From Legionella oakridgensis ATCC 33761 = DSM 21215 (GTDB lineage Bacteria; Pseudomonadota; Gammaproteobacteria; Legionellales; Legionellaceae), in the NCBI RefSeq assembly GCF_000512355.1, contig NZ_CP004006.1, forward strand, positions 1,355,001 to 1,419,000: a DNA stretch of 64,000 nucleotides, read 5' to 3'. Positions 1 to 9,719 of the stretch are shown here, one piece after another. Every line of letters starts with the position of its first letter. The first letter of the stretch is position 1. Position numbers and translations under genes: made by a program. The notes beneath the pieces were generated by a model. It saw only the letters and a program-made list of their open reading frames with translations. It was not told where the DNA came from and did not search any database.

Positions 1-1
1 A

Positions 2-598
2 GTTGTGATTAATATTGGAACATTAAATACGGACTTTATTTCTTTAGCTCACCAAGCATGCAAACTTGCCAATCAGTTTTCCGTCCCAATTATTCTTGAC
101 CCGGTGGGTGCAGGGGCGAGCTCTCTTCGTACCAATGCTTGCTGGCAGTTGCTGGATTCTAATGCCATTGCAGTGATTCGTGGGAATGCCAGTGAAATCA
201 TGGCATTGGTCGACTCAAACGTCAGAACGAATGGTGTGGACAGTTCCAGGGCTGCCATAGAAGCCATTGCAGCAGCGCAACGGCTTGCCTCATTAAGCCA
301 GGCCGTGATTGCAATCAGTGGGGAAACGGATGTGATTGTTAGTCAGACGCAGTCAATTTGCATTCATGGTGGCTCGGAAATCATGCCATATGTGACCGGT
401 ACAGGCTGCTTGTTTACCGCGATTATTGCAGCTTTTTGTGCAGTTCATAACGATTATTATATGGCGGCACAAGCGGCTACACGATTTTATGGTGCTTGTG
501 GCCGGTTGGCTGCTGATAAAGCGCAAGGCCCTGGTTCTTTTAAAATGCATTTTCTGGATGCGTTGTATCAATATTCTCAAGGAAACAGTAATGAATAA
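2..598 (+). CDS. thiM: Hydroxyethylthiazole kinase ThiM, 5' end cut by window
   Basis: ThiM phosphorylates 4-methyl-5-(2-hydroxyethyl)thiazole with ATP in thiamine salvage, in the cytosol. The visible 198 codons cover the C-terminal three quarters of a protein usually about 260 residues long; the frame is open to the window edge, so the start lies outside. Family signatures seen are VINIGTL, LDPVGAGAS, VIRGNASEI and the C-terminal GTGC anion-hole/ATP motif (VTGTGCLFTAIIAAF). The stop overlaps the thiD start by 8 bp (AATGAATAA), so the two are translationally coupled. Any TPP riboswitch would lie upstream of the window. Confidence 0.93.
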   Translation, partial: VVINIGTLNTDFISLAHQACKLANQFSVPIILDPVGAGASSLRTNACWQLLDSNAIAVIRGNASEIMALVDSNVRTNGVDSSRAAIEAIAAAQRLASLSQAVIAISGETDVIVSQTQSICIHGGSEIMPYVTGTGCLFTAIIAAFCAVHNDYYMAAQAATRFYGACGRLAADKAQGPGSFKMHFLDALYQYSQGNSNE

Positions 599-1442
599 AA
601 AAAATCATCCTTGTGTACTGACCATTGCCGGAACTGATCCTTCGGGTGGTGCTGGAATCCAGGCAGATATTAAAGCGATTTCAGCAACCGGTAGCTATGC
701 GGCTTCTGTCATTACTGCGCTTGTTGCGCAAAATACCCAAGGCGTGCAGGCCATTTTAGACGTGCCGGCTTCTTTTATTCGGCAGCAACTTGATTCAGTT
801 TGTCAGGATTTGAATATTATTAGTGTGAAAATTGGCATGTTATACAACATAGACGTCATTGATGTGGTCACTCAGTCTCTCCAGGTTTACAAACCCAAGC
901 ATGTGGTACTCGATCCGGTGATGGTGGCAAAAAATGGCTCGCCGCTGCTTAAAATAGAAACTCTTGCTTATCTTAAAGACAGACTTTTTCCAAACGTTCA
1001 TCTACTTACTCCAAACTTGTTTGAGGCAGAAAAGATATTGAATGCTGCGATTACAACCAGGGAGGACATGGCTGATGCTGCAAAAACAATGGCAGAAGCA
1101 TATGGCGTTAATGTCTTACTTAAGGGAGGTCATTTAAATTCTTTACAAGCTTCTGATGTGCTTTATTCCATCAAAACACGAACCATGACATGGTTTCATG
1201 CCAAACGCATTGTTACTAAAAATACGCATGGAACTGGCTGCAGTTTATCCGCTGCCATCGCTTCCTTCCTAGCTCAGGAAGAGCCGTTGGAAACGGCGAT
1301 TGGATTTGCAAAACACTATCTTGCTAATGCGCTTGCATCGGGAAGTCATAGGCATATTGGTCATGGCCATGGCCCAATTGATCATTTTTATTTTTTGGAA
1401 GATTTACGTGCCCATCTTGCAACACATGCTGCGTGTCGCTGA
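591..1442 (+). CDS. thiD: Hydroxymethylpyrimidine/phosphomethylpyrimidine kinase ThiD
   Basis: ThiD makes HMP-P and then HMP-PP, the pyrimidine partner that ThiE joins to the thiazole phosphate. The 283-residue product has TIAGTDPSGGAGIQADIKA at the N-terminus, VLDPVMVAKNG in the middle and the ribokinase-fold active-site loop NTHGTGCSLSAAIASFLA near residue 215. The frame is open further upstream, but the ATG at 591 overlapping the thiM stop gives the normal ThiD N-terminus. The length is slightly above the usual 265-270. The 3' end overlaps tenA by 17 bp. Confidence 0.95.
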   Translation: MNKKNHPCVLTIAGTDPSGGAGIQADIKAISATGSYAASVITALVAQNTQGVQAILDVPASFIRQQLDSVCQDLNIISVKIGMLYNIDVIDVVTQSLQVYKPKHVVLDPVMVAKNGSPLLKIETLAYLKDRLFPNVHLLTPNLFEAEKILNAAITTREDMADAAKTMAEAYGVNVLLKGGHLNSLQASDVLYSIKTRTMTWFHAKRIVTKNTHGTGCSLSAAIASFLAQEEPLETAIGFAKHYLANALASGSHRHIGHGHGPIDHFYFLEDLRAHLATHAACR

Positions 1443-2108
1443 AGCGAACGTACAAAAAATATATACTCATCCATTTAATCGCCATTTATATCGTGGCACA
1501 TTGTCCCCGCTAGCTTTTAGACATTTTGTTATGCAAGATCAAATCTATCTTCATCATTTTGCTAAAACCTTAATGGTTATTACCAAGCGTTTACCTCATA
1601 AAGAGCAACAATATAAATTTGAACGGCTGGCGACTAGAATGATACGTACAGAGCAAACGTTGTTGCAAAAATACTTAAAACCCTCTCCTTATCTATTTTT
1701 TCTGCCCATTCAACCAGAAGAGAGTCGCCGGTCATCAAAGCGTATCGTATGCATCTTCTTGACGGGGCGACACATGCATCCATTGCCACGGCCATCGCAG
1801 GCTGTATCCCTTGCTTTTGGATTTATTGCAGATTAGGCGAGCAAATGCCCGGAGCATTCTTGCCTGACAACCATCCCTATAAAGACTGGGTCCAAACGTA
1901 CTCAAGTCCATCATTCAGAATGGCTACCCAATACGTTGTGGAAGTATTTAACGAGTATGCTCAATATGAACAACAACAAGCTATTGATGCCATGACGACT
2001 GGATTTTGTCGTTCTGTTGCCCATGAACGTCATTTTTTAGATGAAGCCTATGAGGTTTCTTGTGCACACGCCGCTCATTATTCTGAACCATTGAATTCAT
2101 GTCCATAG
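1426..2108 (+). pseudogene. tenA: TenA aminopyrimidine aminohydrolase, one frameshift
   Basis: TenA/thiaminase II hydrolyses aminopyrimidine breakdown products of thiamine so that HMP can be salvaged, which fits its place after thiM-thiD. The first frame runs from the ATG at 1426 (MLRVAEANVQKIYTHPFN). The second frame carries SPVIKAYRMHLLDGATHAS, the conserved IPCFWIY cysteine motif and the C-terminal FLDEAYE glutamate region. Adding one T to the T6 run at 1696-1701 joins them into a protein of about 227 residues, the normal size. Either a real frameshift or a base-calling error; many similar breaks in this window favour the latter. Confidence 0.85.
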
Positions 2109-2203
2109 CCGAATAGTACCTAAATGTTAAAAAATCATTGCTAATTCCAAAATTGTACTAACCTTAATGGTTGAACACTCATGAATAATAATGGAGGTTA
2201 TTG

Positions 2204-3624
2204 ATGGTGGCATTCGGAGCGCAACACTTATCTGCAACATTCAGGGAACCGGTTCAAATTAAACATATCATTATGATGGGAGACAGTCTTTCTGACAGAG
2301 GAACCTTAAATAAGACTTTCTTGTTTGGGTGTATTCCCATGCGGTACCTAAGCGGTCTGAATAAGCATTCGCCAGACGGACGATTTACGAATGGTTTGGT
2401 ATGGAGTGATCATGTGACAGCAAGCATTGCGAGTGATTTTACGATAAAACGATTACAAAAAAATGGCAATTGGATGATAAGGATATTGCTGATGCCGTCA
2501 TTGCTCGCGACAAACGTATTTTGCGAGCAGTTTATGACAGTTACTCCCTCGATGATGACCGATTTGTGAATTATCGCGGCAAGGTATGGGTAAGAAGTTA
2601 CTGTGAAGGCGGGCTTATGTCTCATGACTACAGTTGGACACTGAGTTCAAGCATTCCCCGTTTTTTCAGCCGCATTATATTATCGGCGTTGACGGACATG
2701 CGAAAAAAGATATTACAATATGATGACAAACATCATATTTCCCACCAACAAAAAGCAGAAACGCTCGTGATTGAATGGTCGGGAGCCAATGATTTGGTTA
2801 CTGTGAATGCCAAACCTTCTTTTGAAGAAGTGGATAAAGCGATGGCAGCAAGAATTCAAAATGCTAAAAAGCTTATGGCTGCAGGTTATCGGCATTTTAT
2901 TTTATTTAATCTTCCTGACTTATCGCTAACCCCTCGCTTTCAGGCAAAATCTGAAAAAGAACGTGAAGAAGCCAGGCAATGTTCTTTGTATTTCAACACA
3001 CAATTACAGAATGCTTGTGAGCAATTGAATCGTGATTATCCGCATTGTATCGTGAATGTTTTTGATGTAAATACTGAATTCTTAAACATCTATCAAAATC
3101 CAGCACGCTATTATTTTGACCCGGAAAAACGAGCGATTGCTTATACAGACTCTGAAGATTTTGATGACCCATCCGATGGTTCTTCTCCTGCCAGAGGATA
3201 CCTGTTTTATGATGACTTGCATCCTTCAGCGGACATGCACGCCTTATTAGCGTCTCATTTTTATTCGCGCTTATCGACACAGTATGAACTCCTGGAGCCC
3301 GATCGAGTATTAAAATCCAAAAGAGCATGTTCTGAAGAAGCGTTGCTTGCCTCGTTTCGCAAGCAGTATAAAACGTCTCTTGATAAGGACAAGCAAGGAT
3401 TTTTTTATGCTTTTCAGCATCCCAGAATTGATTATAAACAGGCTTCTTTAGAGGAGATATTGCGTCATGCTCTTCAGGAGGGTGGGACAAGAACGCGTCA
3501 TGTATTAAAGGAGCTTGGCTGGCTAAGCAAAAAAGGGGAGTTGATGCTGGATGTTCCTGTCTTACAACAGGCGATGGCTAATATTTCTGGGAGTGCACCA
3601 TTGACAATCATCAAAAGTGGCTAA
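2204..3624 (+). pseudogene. GDSL-type lipase/esterase, effector-like, one frameshift
   Basis: An SGNH/GDSL hydrolase, probably a lysophospholipase/acyltransferase type. Block I (MMGDSLSDRGT, nucleophile about Ser28), block III (WSGANDLVTVN) and the catalytic dyad motif (DDLHPSADMH) are all present. No signal peptide is visible, which suits a Dot/Icm-type substrate. The start ATG at 2204 follows GGAGG. The frame breaks at the A7 run at 2457-2463; one added A gives RLQKKWQLDDKDIADAV and a 473-residue protein. The last roughly 80 residues, after the lipase domain, form a module (EGGTRTRHVLKELGW core) that also occurs twice in the orphan at 55773-57293. Confidence 0.8.
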
Positions 3625-3727
3625 GGCATTTTGTTTTATGTATTTATCCGTTAATTTATTAATAAATAAAATAATTATCTGTATGTTCTATAATTATTCA
3701 ATAGATTGATTTTTATTGGATAGAAAC

Positions 3728-4759
3728 ATGCTTGGTGATTTGACGGTTAGACGGGATAGTGAGTTTTTTATCTCAATTGCCAAGCAAGGGATACATAGTT
3801 TTATCATGCTTGGGGTGGTTGGTGCGGATGGTTCACCGCAATTATTGGCCAGGGTTGGGAAGACAAATGACATTGACCCTGATTTTGCAAGTCAAGCCAC
3901 GATGACGAGAAAAGCAATTCTTAGTCAAACGATGGCAAGGCTTGCCGATGAAGGCATTACTCGTCGCGATGATCATGTGGCAGATGTTAATTATAAAGCG
4001 TATGCTATTACTTACAACCAATTTAAACAGTTTCTGGAATTAATTGGGGACATTGAGAGAAGGCAGCTTGCTAATCCGGCTATCCGGGACGCTGTAAGGG
4101 ATGAAAGAATACAGTGTTATATACCCATTGAAAGTGGGGTGGAGGCAGATAGTATCACTTTAAAATATCAAACGCTCGAGGGTGCAGGATATCATCGAGA
4201 ATCTTCTGCTGATTCGGCTATTGTGACTGGTGCACAAAGCCTGCATGTCAGCAATACTTGCCGAACGACGTCGCTTAATATTCTTGAATCGATTTTAGGC
4301 TTTAAAACCAAGGTATCTCGCCATTTTTTTATTGATCCGGATTATAAAAGTACATTGCGTGCAGGTCAGCCTGATAAGGATAGTTTTTATATCCTGCCTC
4401 CTCCTCCCAATACGTGCCATGGTGTATCTACTCAACAACAATACGTGTTAGAAAAATTATACGCAAGGCTGGAAAAGATCCCTAAAATAAAACCAGAAGA
4501 TACCAAAACTCGTGAAAAGTTTGATAAATTAAAAGAGCTTTATACCCAGCTGGCAGGAAAAAACCAGTTGTCTGCCAGCGAGCTTTTGGTAAAAATCAAC
4601 GACCATGAAGCAACAAATAAAACGGTTTTACATGAAAAACGAGATCCAGGCGTTTTTAGCAGACTCTTTTCAACGTCTACCGAAAAAATGTATAAAGAAA
4701 TGCGTAAGCATTTAGAGGGTGAAGAGAAAAAAGAAGAAGATGGACTGTCCCCAAAATAA
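3728..4759 (+). CDS. Orphan protein with acidic C-terminal tail, effector candidate
   Basis: I do not recognise a family for this 343-residue protein. It is soluble, without signal peptide or membrane segments. The N-terminal half begins MLGDLTVRRDSEFFISIAKQ; a proline stretch (ILPPPPNTC) precedes a charged helical region with KIKPEDTKTREKFDKLKEL. The last 25 residues contain HLEGEEKKEEDG, a glutamate-rich stretch like the E-block found in many Dot/Icm substrates. A TTG 12 bases upstream is an alternative start. It lies convergent to the 690-residue hydrolase, beside the GDSL gene, so the block looks like an effector cluster. Function unknown; translocation is inferred. Confidence 0.7.
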   Translation: MLGDLTVRRDSEFFISIAKQGIHSFIMLGVVGADGSPQLLARVGKTNDIDPDFASQATMTRKAILSQTMARLADEGITRRDDHVADVNYKAYAITYNQFKQFLELIGDIERRQLANPAIRDAVRDERIQCYIPIESGVEADSITLKYQTLEGAGYHRESSADSAIVTGAQSLHVSNTCRTTSLNILESILGFKTKVSRHFFIDPDYKSTLRAGQPDKDSFYILPPPPNTCHGVSTQQQYVLEKLYARLEKIPKIKPEDTKTREKFDKLKELYTQLAGKNQLSASELLVKINDHEATNKTVLHEKRDPGVFSRLFSTSTEKMYKEMRKHLEGEEKKEEDGLSPK

Positions 4760-4777
4760 TCATCAGGTTATCCTAAC

Positions 4778-6850
4778 TTAGGCGCCATGGGATGCTATGG
4801 AGCTACTTTCTAGAGTACAATCAAGCATCTCGCTGCGAGCAATGGTTATTTTTGCTTTTAACTCATGTTGGCTGGGCGTTGGTGGATGGCGTTCTGGAAA
4901 GATTTTTGATAACAACCTAAGATTTGATTCTCCTGTCATTTTACCGGTTAGATGTTCCTCGAGTGCGGTTCTTGCGGTGGGCTCCATTTTATCTTTGATG
5001 TAATCCGTTAATTGTTTTGCAATTAAGGGTAAAATGGCATTTAATTGCTTGGTGGTTAGTTTTTCGAAAAATTTTAAAACATCACTATTTGATGTGGCAT
5101 GGATACTTGCAAATGGCACCGTAGTGAAAAATACCCTGCATTTGTCTGCAGATAAAAATTGCATTAAATTACCAACGGCCTCAAAACTTAAAGGGGAATC
5201 TTTAAGTCGATCCCTAAATGTGGCTAATATGGATTGAAATACTTGGTTTCGTTGCCCATTAGTAAATAGTTTTCCCATGATGAGATTGGCGTCTTCTATA
5301 TTGTTAATGAGCGCTGTGATATGGGGCATATTAAGGGCGTCTTTGATTTTATCCGATGGAAGAAAGCGAAGAATGTCTCCCAATTGGTTGGCATTGGTAA
5401 CAAGCCTTGGAAGTAAAGGAGTAAGATCATCATAAGCAGCTGCCCTGGAACGTTCTGACATGTGGTATAAAATGGTAGCTAGCTCTTCTGCGCTTGTTGC
5501 ATACTTAATATCGGCAAAAGGATTAGCGCTTGTAATGGTGCGACAAGGTGTTTCATGATAGGTTTCTGTTTCGTCAAGATAGTGTACAAGTTCTGGATGA
5601 GTCATGACGTTTTCTTTCATAAAATGAGCCATGCTTACATAGAACGCGGTGTATTGTCTTGCAGGAATATTACCTTTCAGAGATTCCAGCGATTTTAGAA
5701 TATTATCTATCAAGGCTTGTTTTTGGTGGTGGTTAGCTGTTTCACAAGAGTATTGATTAATTAATTGATAAATATCCTGGCGAATATTATCTAAAACAGG
5801 AGCAATTTTTTCATTATCATGAAAAAAATATTGCAGGATATTTTCAAATTCAACGATAAATTCTCGTAATGCTTTCCCTTCAGTCGAGCGATTTTCTGTA
5901 ATTTTACCACATAACGTATCTTTTCCGGGAAAGTCAGAGCTGCGGTTCAGAGCGTACAGCGCCTGGCCAGCTTTGACCATCTCATCCATGGTAAGTGTTG
6001 CTCGGGATTTAGACACTTCTCTAAATAAGGCTTGTTTATAACGTAAAGACAATTGTGTACGACCAGCAACACTAACATGAAATTTTTGTTGCAATATTTT
6101 GGGTGTATAAAACATGCGATCGAGTGTTTCATCGTATTCTAAAGCATGAGTAGTCAGTCCCATTTTAGTGCAATAATCAAACACATGATTTTCTGCTTTG
6201 CGGGAGAATTCAAGATGATGAGTTTTAGGTACCGTATAAATAAAATGCTGACAATCGGTACTAAAAAGAGGCGCCATCTGCCTAAAATATGTATTGTGAA
6301 GCGGGTTTACTTCTTTATCATAAGTCCCCAATATAACTTCTGCATGGCGCAGGTTTTTGCATCCTCGCAGATCGCGATTTTTATAAAATTCAGAAGAAGG
6401 CTTTAAAGCATAAGCTTTAGTGTTTCCTGGCACAGGGTCTGCGGCGATAAGCGAGATGGGTATATTAAGATCATCTAAATGACGGGCTGTAGCAAAGGTG
6501 GTTACCGCCCCACGGCTGAATCCTTGCAAATGAATATCGTCAATGGCCACACGATCAAGGTCTGCTTCGGCTCCTTTAATGATAATGGAACTGCCAAACT
6601 GTCTTTTTAGTGTTTCAAGTGAAAGTTCTCCACTTTCCGTGAAACAGGTGCGCAGTTTACTGGCAACAACATCAAGATCAGGAGCAATATAACCTATACC
6701 AGGGGAACCGCCACCTATTTTACTATCCTGGCAGCCATTAAAATAAATTCGAATGACGTTTTCACCAAAAGGCTTTCGTTCATGAAAATTGCTTATATTA
6801 TCTGCAGTATCTCCCGTCCCTGCAAACGAAAAAAAGACTTTTCTAGGCAT
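4778..6850 (-). CDS. Alpha/beta-hydrolase-like protein with C-terminal helical repeats
   Basis: A 690-residue protein with no signal peptide. The N-terminus (KVFFSFAGTGDTADN) and the nucleophile elbow LQGFSRGAV (GxSxG, Ser112), followed by IAADPVPG (Asp139), resemble DUF2235/Tle1-like alpha/beta hydrolases, so a lipase or esterase activity is plausible. Residues about 456-625 contain roughly five degenerate repeats of 32-36 residues built on a pattern like L..IL.FLPSDK (ILYHMSERS, ILRFLPSDK, KLFTNGQRN, LMQFLSADK, FFEKLTTKQ). Such helical arrays suit protein binding. The layout of enzyme plus helical array suggests a secreted effector; the role is inferred and the host target unknown. Confidence 0.72.
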   Translation of the reverse strand: MPRKVFFSFAGTGDTADNISNFHERKPFGENVIRIYFNGCQDSKIGGGSPGIGYIAPDLDVVASKLRTCFTESGELSLETLKRQFGSSIIIKGAEADLDRVAIDDIHLQGFSRGAVTTFATARHLDDLNIPISLIAADPVPGNTKAYALKPSSEFYKNRDLRGCKNLRHAEVILGTYDKEVNPLHNTYFRQMAPLFSTDCQHFIYTVPKTHHLEFSRKAENHVFDYCTKMGLTTHALEYDETLDRMFYTPKILQQKFHVSVAGRTQLSLRYKQALFREVSKSRATLTMDEMVKAGQALYALNRSSDFPGKDTLCGKITENRSTEGKALREFIVEFENILQYFFHDNEKIAPVLDNIRQDIYQLINQYSCETANHHQKQALIDNILKSLESLKGNIPARQYTAFYVSMAHFMKENVMTHPELVHYLDETETYHETPCRTITSANPFADIKYATSAEELATILYHMSERSRAAAYDDLTPLLPRLVTNANQLGDILRFLPSDKIKDALNMPHITALINNIEDANLIMGKLFTNGQRNQVFQSILATFRDRLKDSPLSFEAVGNLMQFLSADKCRVFFTTVPFASIHATSNSDVLKFFEKLTTKQLNAILPLIAKQLTDYIKDKMEPTARTALEEHLTGKMTGESNLRLLSKIFPERHPPTPSQHELKAKITIARSEMLDCTLESSSIASHGA

Positions 6851-6950
6851 TATATTATCCGGATTGTAAATTTAAAAGTCTATTTGTTTTAATTTTAGTA
6901 TAAAATTACAAGTCCGGATCTTAAACGGAATGTATGCTAACGAGCTTTAT

Positions 6951-7765
6951 TTATTGACGAATTAACCGCGTATTTTTACTGTTTTCAAACAGAGCGCGTT
7001 CCGTTGAGCGGTATGGATTGATATCTAAGCCACCACGGCGTGTGTAGCGTCCATAAACGGTCAATGATTCAGGTTTACAATGGGTCATAATATCTACAAA
7101 GATACGCTCGATGCATTGTTCATGAAATTCATTGTGGTTTCTGTAGGATACAAGGTATTTTAATAAACCTTCCCGGTTTATTTTTTTCCTTTATAGGCAA
7201 TTTGCACACTGCCCCAATCTGGCTGATTGGTGACGAGACAATTGGATTTTAATAAATCAGAATAAAGGACTTCCTCTACGTCTTCATTGCTGACGGATAA
7301 AAAGGATGGCTCAACCATATAAACGGAACATTCTACATCCAGATCATCAATGGATTCACCGGTAAAAGAGTCCTGCAACGTGATGACTTGGGCGCGAGTT
7401 AAAGGATGAATACACACTAAAACATCAGCGTTGATACGGGTTTCCAAGTCTCTTTTAATAATGTTTTCTAGCTCCTCAATACTTTTAAATATCGTATTAT
7501 TGAATGAATTAAAATAAAGTTTTAATGATTTGGACTCAATCAGCATGGGTGAATTGCAATCATAGACAATTTCAGCAATAGCAACCACAGGTTTTCCTTT
7601 TTCATTAAGCCAGGACACCTCATAATGATTCCAGCAATCAAATCCTAAAAAAGGAGGATGGGCGGGATCAATACCAATGTCTTGTCGCTTTGCTGCTCTT
7701 GGGATAGGGTAGAGTCGATTTGGATTATAGGTTGATTCATAGTCTGACGTTTTACCTAATTCCAA
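6951..7765 (-). pseudogene. queF: NADPH-dependent preQ0 reductase QueF, one frameshift
   Basis: QueF reduces preQ0 to preQ1 in queuosine biosynthesis. The first frame (start TTG at 7765, LELGKTSDYEST) contains FDCWNHYEVSWLN and the catalytic cysteine motif SNCLVTNQPDWGSVQI. The frame stops at AYKGKK; adding one base to the T7 run at 7181-7187 continues it as [46 protein letters not shown] to a stop at 6951. The restored protein is about 271 residues, the size of the long E. coli-type enzyme. The true start may be slightly upstream, as no good ribosome site precedes the TTG. Confidence 0.9.
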
Positions 7766-8083
7766 TGTATTCCCAATGGAATGTTTTCAAAAACCAAATC
7801 ATTCATTTTTATTCCCATTGCTCAAAGATATTTTTGCTCATTTTTTTTACGATTATTTTAACGGATACCATAGAGAAAGGCTACTATCCTGTTTTATCCA
7901 CGATGATCTATTATGATTTTAAACAATTTTTTGGATTAGTTATGACTCTTTATAAAATGGCCGATGGCATTTAATATTTAATAAATACTGCATTTGTTCA
8001 GGAACGAGTGTTTCCAATTGCGCAAATTTTCGCAGAAATAGCGTTTAGCGTGCGCTATTGGGTGTTTTTTCCTTTCTGCAGTG
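7766..8083. other. Intergenic stretch with no recognised feature
   Basis: AT-rich sequence upstream of queF and downstream of the YbjQ-family gene. An 84-codon frame crosses it on the plus strand, but it overlaps the queF start and shows no family signature. It may hold the queF promoter; I could not assign one. Confidence 0.5.
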
Positions 8084-8401
8084 CTATATGATAACAGCCG
8101 TTCCATAACATAACACTTCAGTTCCCACTTGACCAAGCTCTCCTGTGTCATAGCGCATGGCAATAATGGCATTGGCGCCGAGTTCTTGGGCATGCGCTAA
8201 CATGAGTTGATAAGCTTCTTCCCGCCCATGCTCACACATTTGTGTGTAGGCACCGATTTTACCCCCAACAATGGATTTTAGTCCCCCCATGAATCCCTGT
8301 GCGATGGTTGGAGAGCGAACCACAATTCCTCGAGCAATGCCTAGATATTGTTTGATGGGATGCCCATCAATCGAGTTGCTGGTTGTTACTGGTATAGACA
8401 T
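8084..8401 (-). CDS. YbjQ/UPF0145 family protein
   Basis: A 105-residue YbjQ-family (putative heavy-metal-binding domain, pentameric fold) protein. Seen are SIPVTTSNSIDGHPIKQYLG, ARGIVVRSP, GGKIGAYTQMCEHGREEAY and the C-terminal LGANAIIAMRYDTGE block. The start is the ATG at 8401, eight bases after AAGGA; a GTG two codons upstream is less likely. It stands alone between queF and the divergent amidohydrolase gene. The biochemical role of the family is not established. Confidence 0.88.
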   Translation of the reverse strand: MSIPVTTSNSIDGHPIKQYLGIARGIVVRSPTIAQGFMGGLKSIVGGKIGAYTQMCEHGREEAYQLMLAHAQELGANAIIAMRYDTGELGQVGTEVLCYGTAVII

Positions 8402-8603
8402 GGTCACATTCCTTGTAAAAATAGCATTTGAGACCCTTAGGATTCTAGTTTCTAAGATTAGCTGAAAATACGTCCATTGTCACAAAAAATAGGGGGTTTA
8501 TAAATTGCTTATTTTCAGAAAATCAATTGTAATGTATTGTTAATGCAAATTTGCAAATTAGATTCACTTAAAGGTATTTTAATTTAGTTACAATAAGGAA
8601 ATT

Positions 8604-9674
8604 ATGACTGCAATTGATCTTGAAGCGCATTTTTATACCAAAGCTATCTTTGAGTACCTACGAAAACAGGATACTTTTCCCCGATTGGTGAAAGAAAAAG
8701 AACCCGATTCTTACAATCTATGGTTTACTAAACAAATAGCGCTTTTTCAAAGCACCGCTTTTATCAATCAGTTGTGTGATCTTGGTGAAAGTCGGATTAA
8801 TGCAATGGATAAAGCCGGCATAGATATTCAAGTTCTTAGCTTTTCTTCGCCGGGAATTGATGAATTCGATGCTGATCATAAATTTTCAGGGTCAGCGGCT
8901 ATAGAATTAAATGATTTGCTTTATGAAACCATCAAACAACATCCGACCCGTTTCCTTGGGTTTGCTACCATTTCTCCTTATGATGTTTCTCAGGGTGTAA
9001 GGGAGTTGGAGCGAGCGATTACAAAATTAAAATTTGTCGGTTGGCTTGCTCATTCCAATTTTGGCGAAAATAACTATTTCGATGATAAAAAATATTGGCC
9101 ATTGCTGGAAGCTGCTGAATCCTTAAATATACCCATTTACCTTCATCCGACAACACCTTTGACCAAAGAATTTGGTCAATATGGTTTTGCGTTGGCAGGA
9201 CCGCCACTGGGATTTCAGACGGATGTGGCCTTATGCGCCTTGCGTATGATATACGCTGGTGTATTTGATGCATTTCCTAAATTGAAGATTATTCTTGGTC
9301 ATATGGGGGAAATGCTTCCTTTTTTAATGCCAGACAGAATAGATTGGGCCTATAGCAACCCACAAATATCGAAGTTGCCGGGATTTATTAAGCAACGCCC
9401 TGATATTAAACGTATACCATCGCAAGTGATTCTTGAAAATTTTTACGTTACCACCAGTGGTCGTTTTTCTAAAGAGTTGCTGGACTATACATTAAAAATT
9501 ATGGGTGAACATCGTGTCATGTTGGCAACCGACTATCCGTATGAAAATGCAAATCAATCCATGGATTTTCTTAAGACGAGCGGGCTGTCAGATAGCCTCT
9601 ATCAGAAAATATGCTCAAAAAATGCTGAAAAACTGGGAATCAAATTACCATCTCAGTCATCAGCATATTCCTGA
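8604..9674 (+). CDS. Metal-dependent amidohydrolase family 2 (ACMSD/resorcylate decarboxylase-like)
   Basis: A 356-residue TIM-barrel enzyme of the amidohydrolase_2 family, whose members are mostly non-oxidative decarboxylases or hydrolases. The N-terminal metal site is IDLEAHFY (E-x-H, as in gamma-resorcylate decarboxylase), with YLHPTTPL, the ILGHMGEMLPFLMPDRIDWA motif and the C-terminal metal-ligand stretch MLATDYPYE. No signal peptide. It is monocistronic, with AAGGA seven bases before the ATG. The substrate cannot be read from the sequence. Confidence 0.85.
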   Translation: MTAIDLEAHFYTKAIFEYLRKQDTFPRLVKEKEPDSYNLWFTKQIALFQSTAFINQLCDLGESRINAMDKAGIDIQVLSFSSPGIDEFDADHKFSGSAAIELNDLLYETIKQHPTRFLGFATISPYDVSQGVRELERAITKLKFVGWLAHSNFGENNYFDDKKYWPLLEAAESLNIPIYLHPTTPLTKEFGQYGFALAGPPLGFQTDVALCALRMIYAGVFDAFPKLKIILGHMGEMLPFLMPDRIDWAYSNPQISKLPGFIKQRPDIKRIPSQVILENFYVTTSGRFSKELLDYTLKIMGEHRVMLATDYPYENANQSMDFLKTSGLSDSLYQKICSKNAEKLGIKLPSQSSAYS

Positions 9675-9719
9675 TACGCGAGGTTTGTGCTGATGGTGAA
9701 TATGGTCTGATTGCATGGA

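Noticed and set aside
2993..3490. 165-codon minus-strand frame
   Set aside because: It lies wholly antisense to the GDSL gene, whose motifs are clear on the other strand.
7720..7974. 84-codon plus-strand frame upstream of queF
   Set aside because: It overlaps the queF start antisense, has no ribosome site and no recognisable domain.
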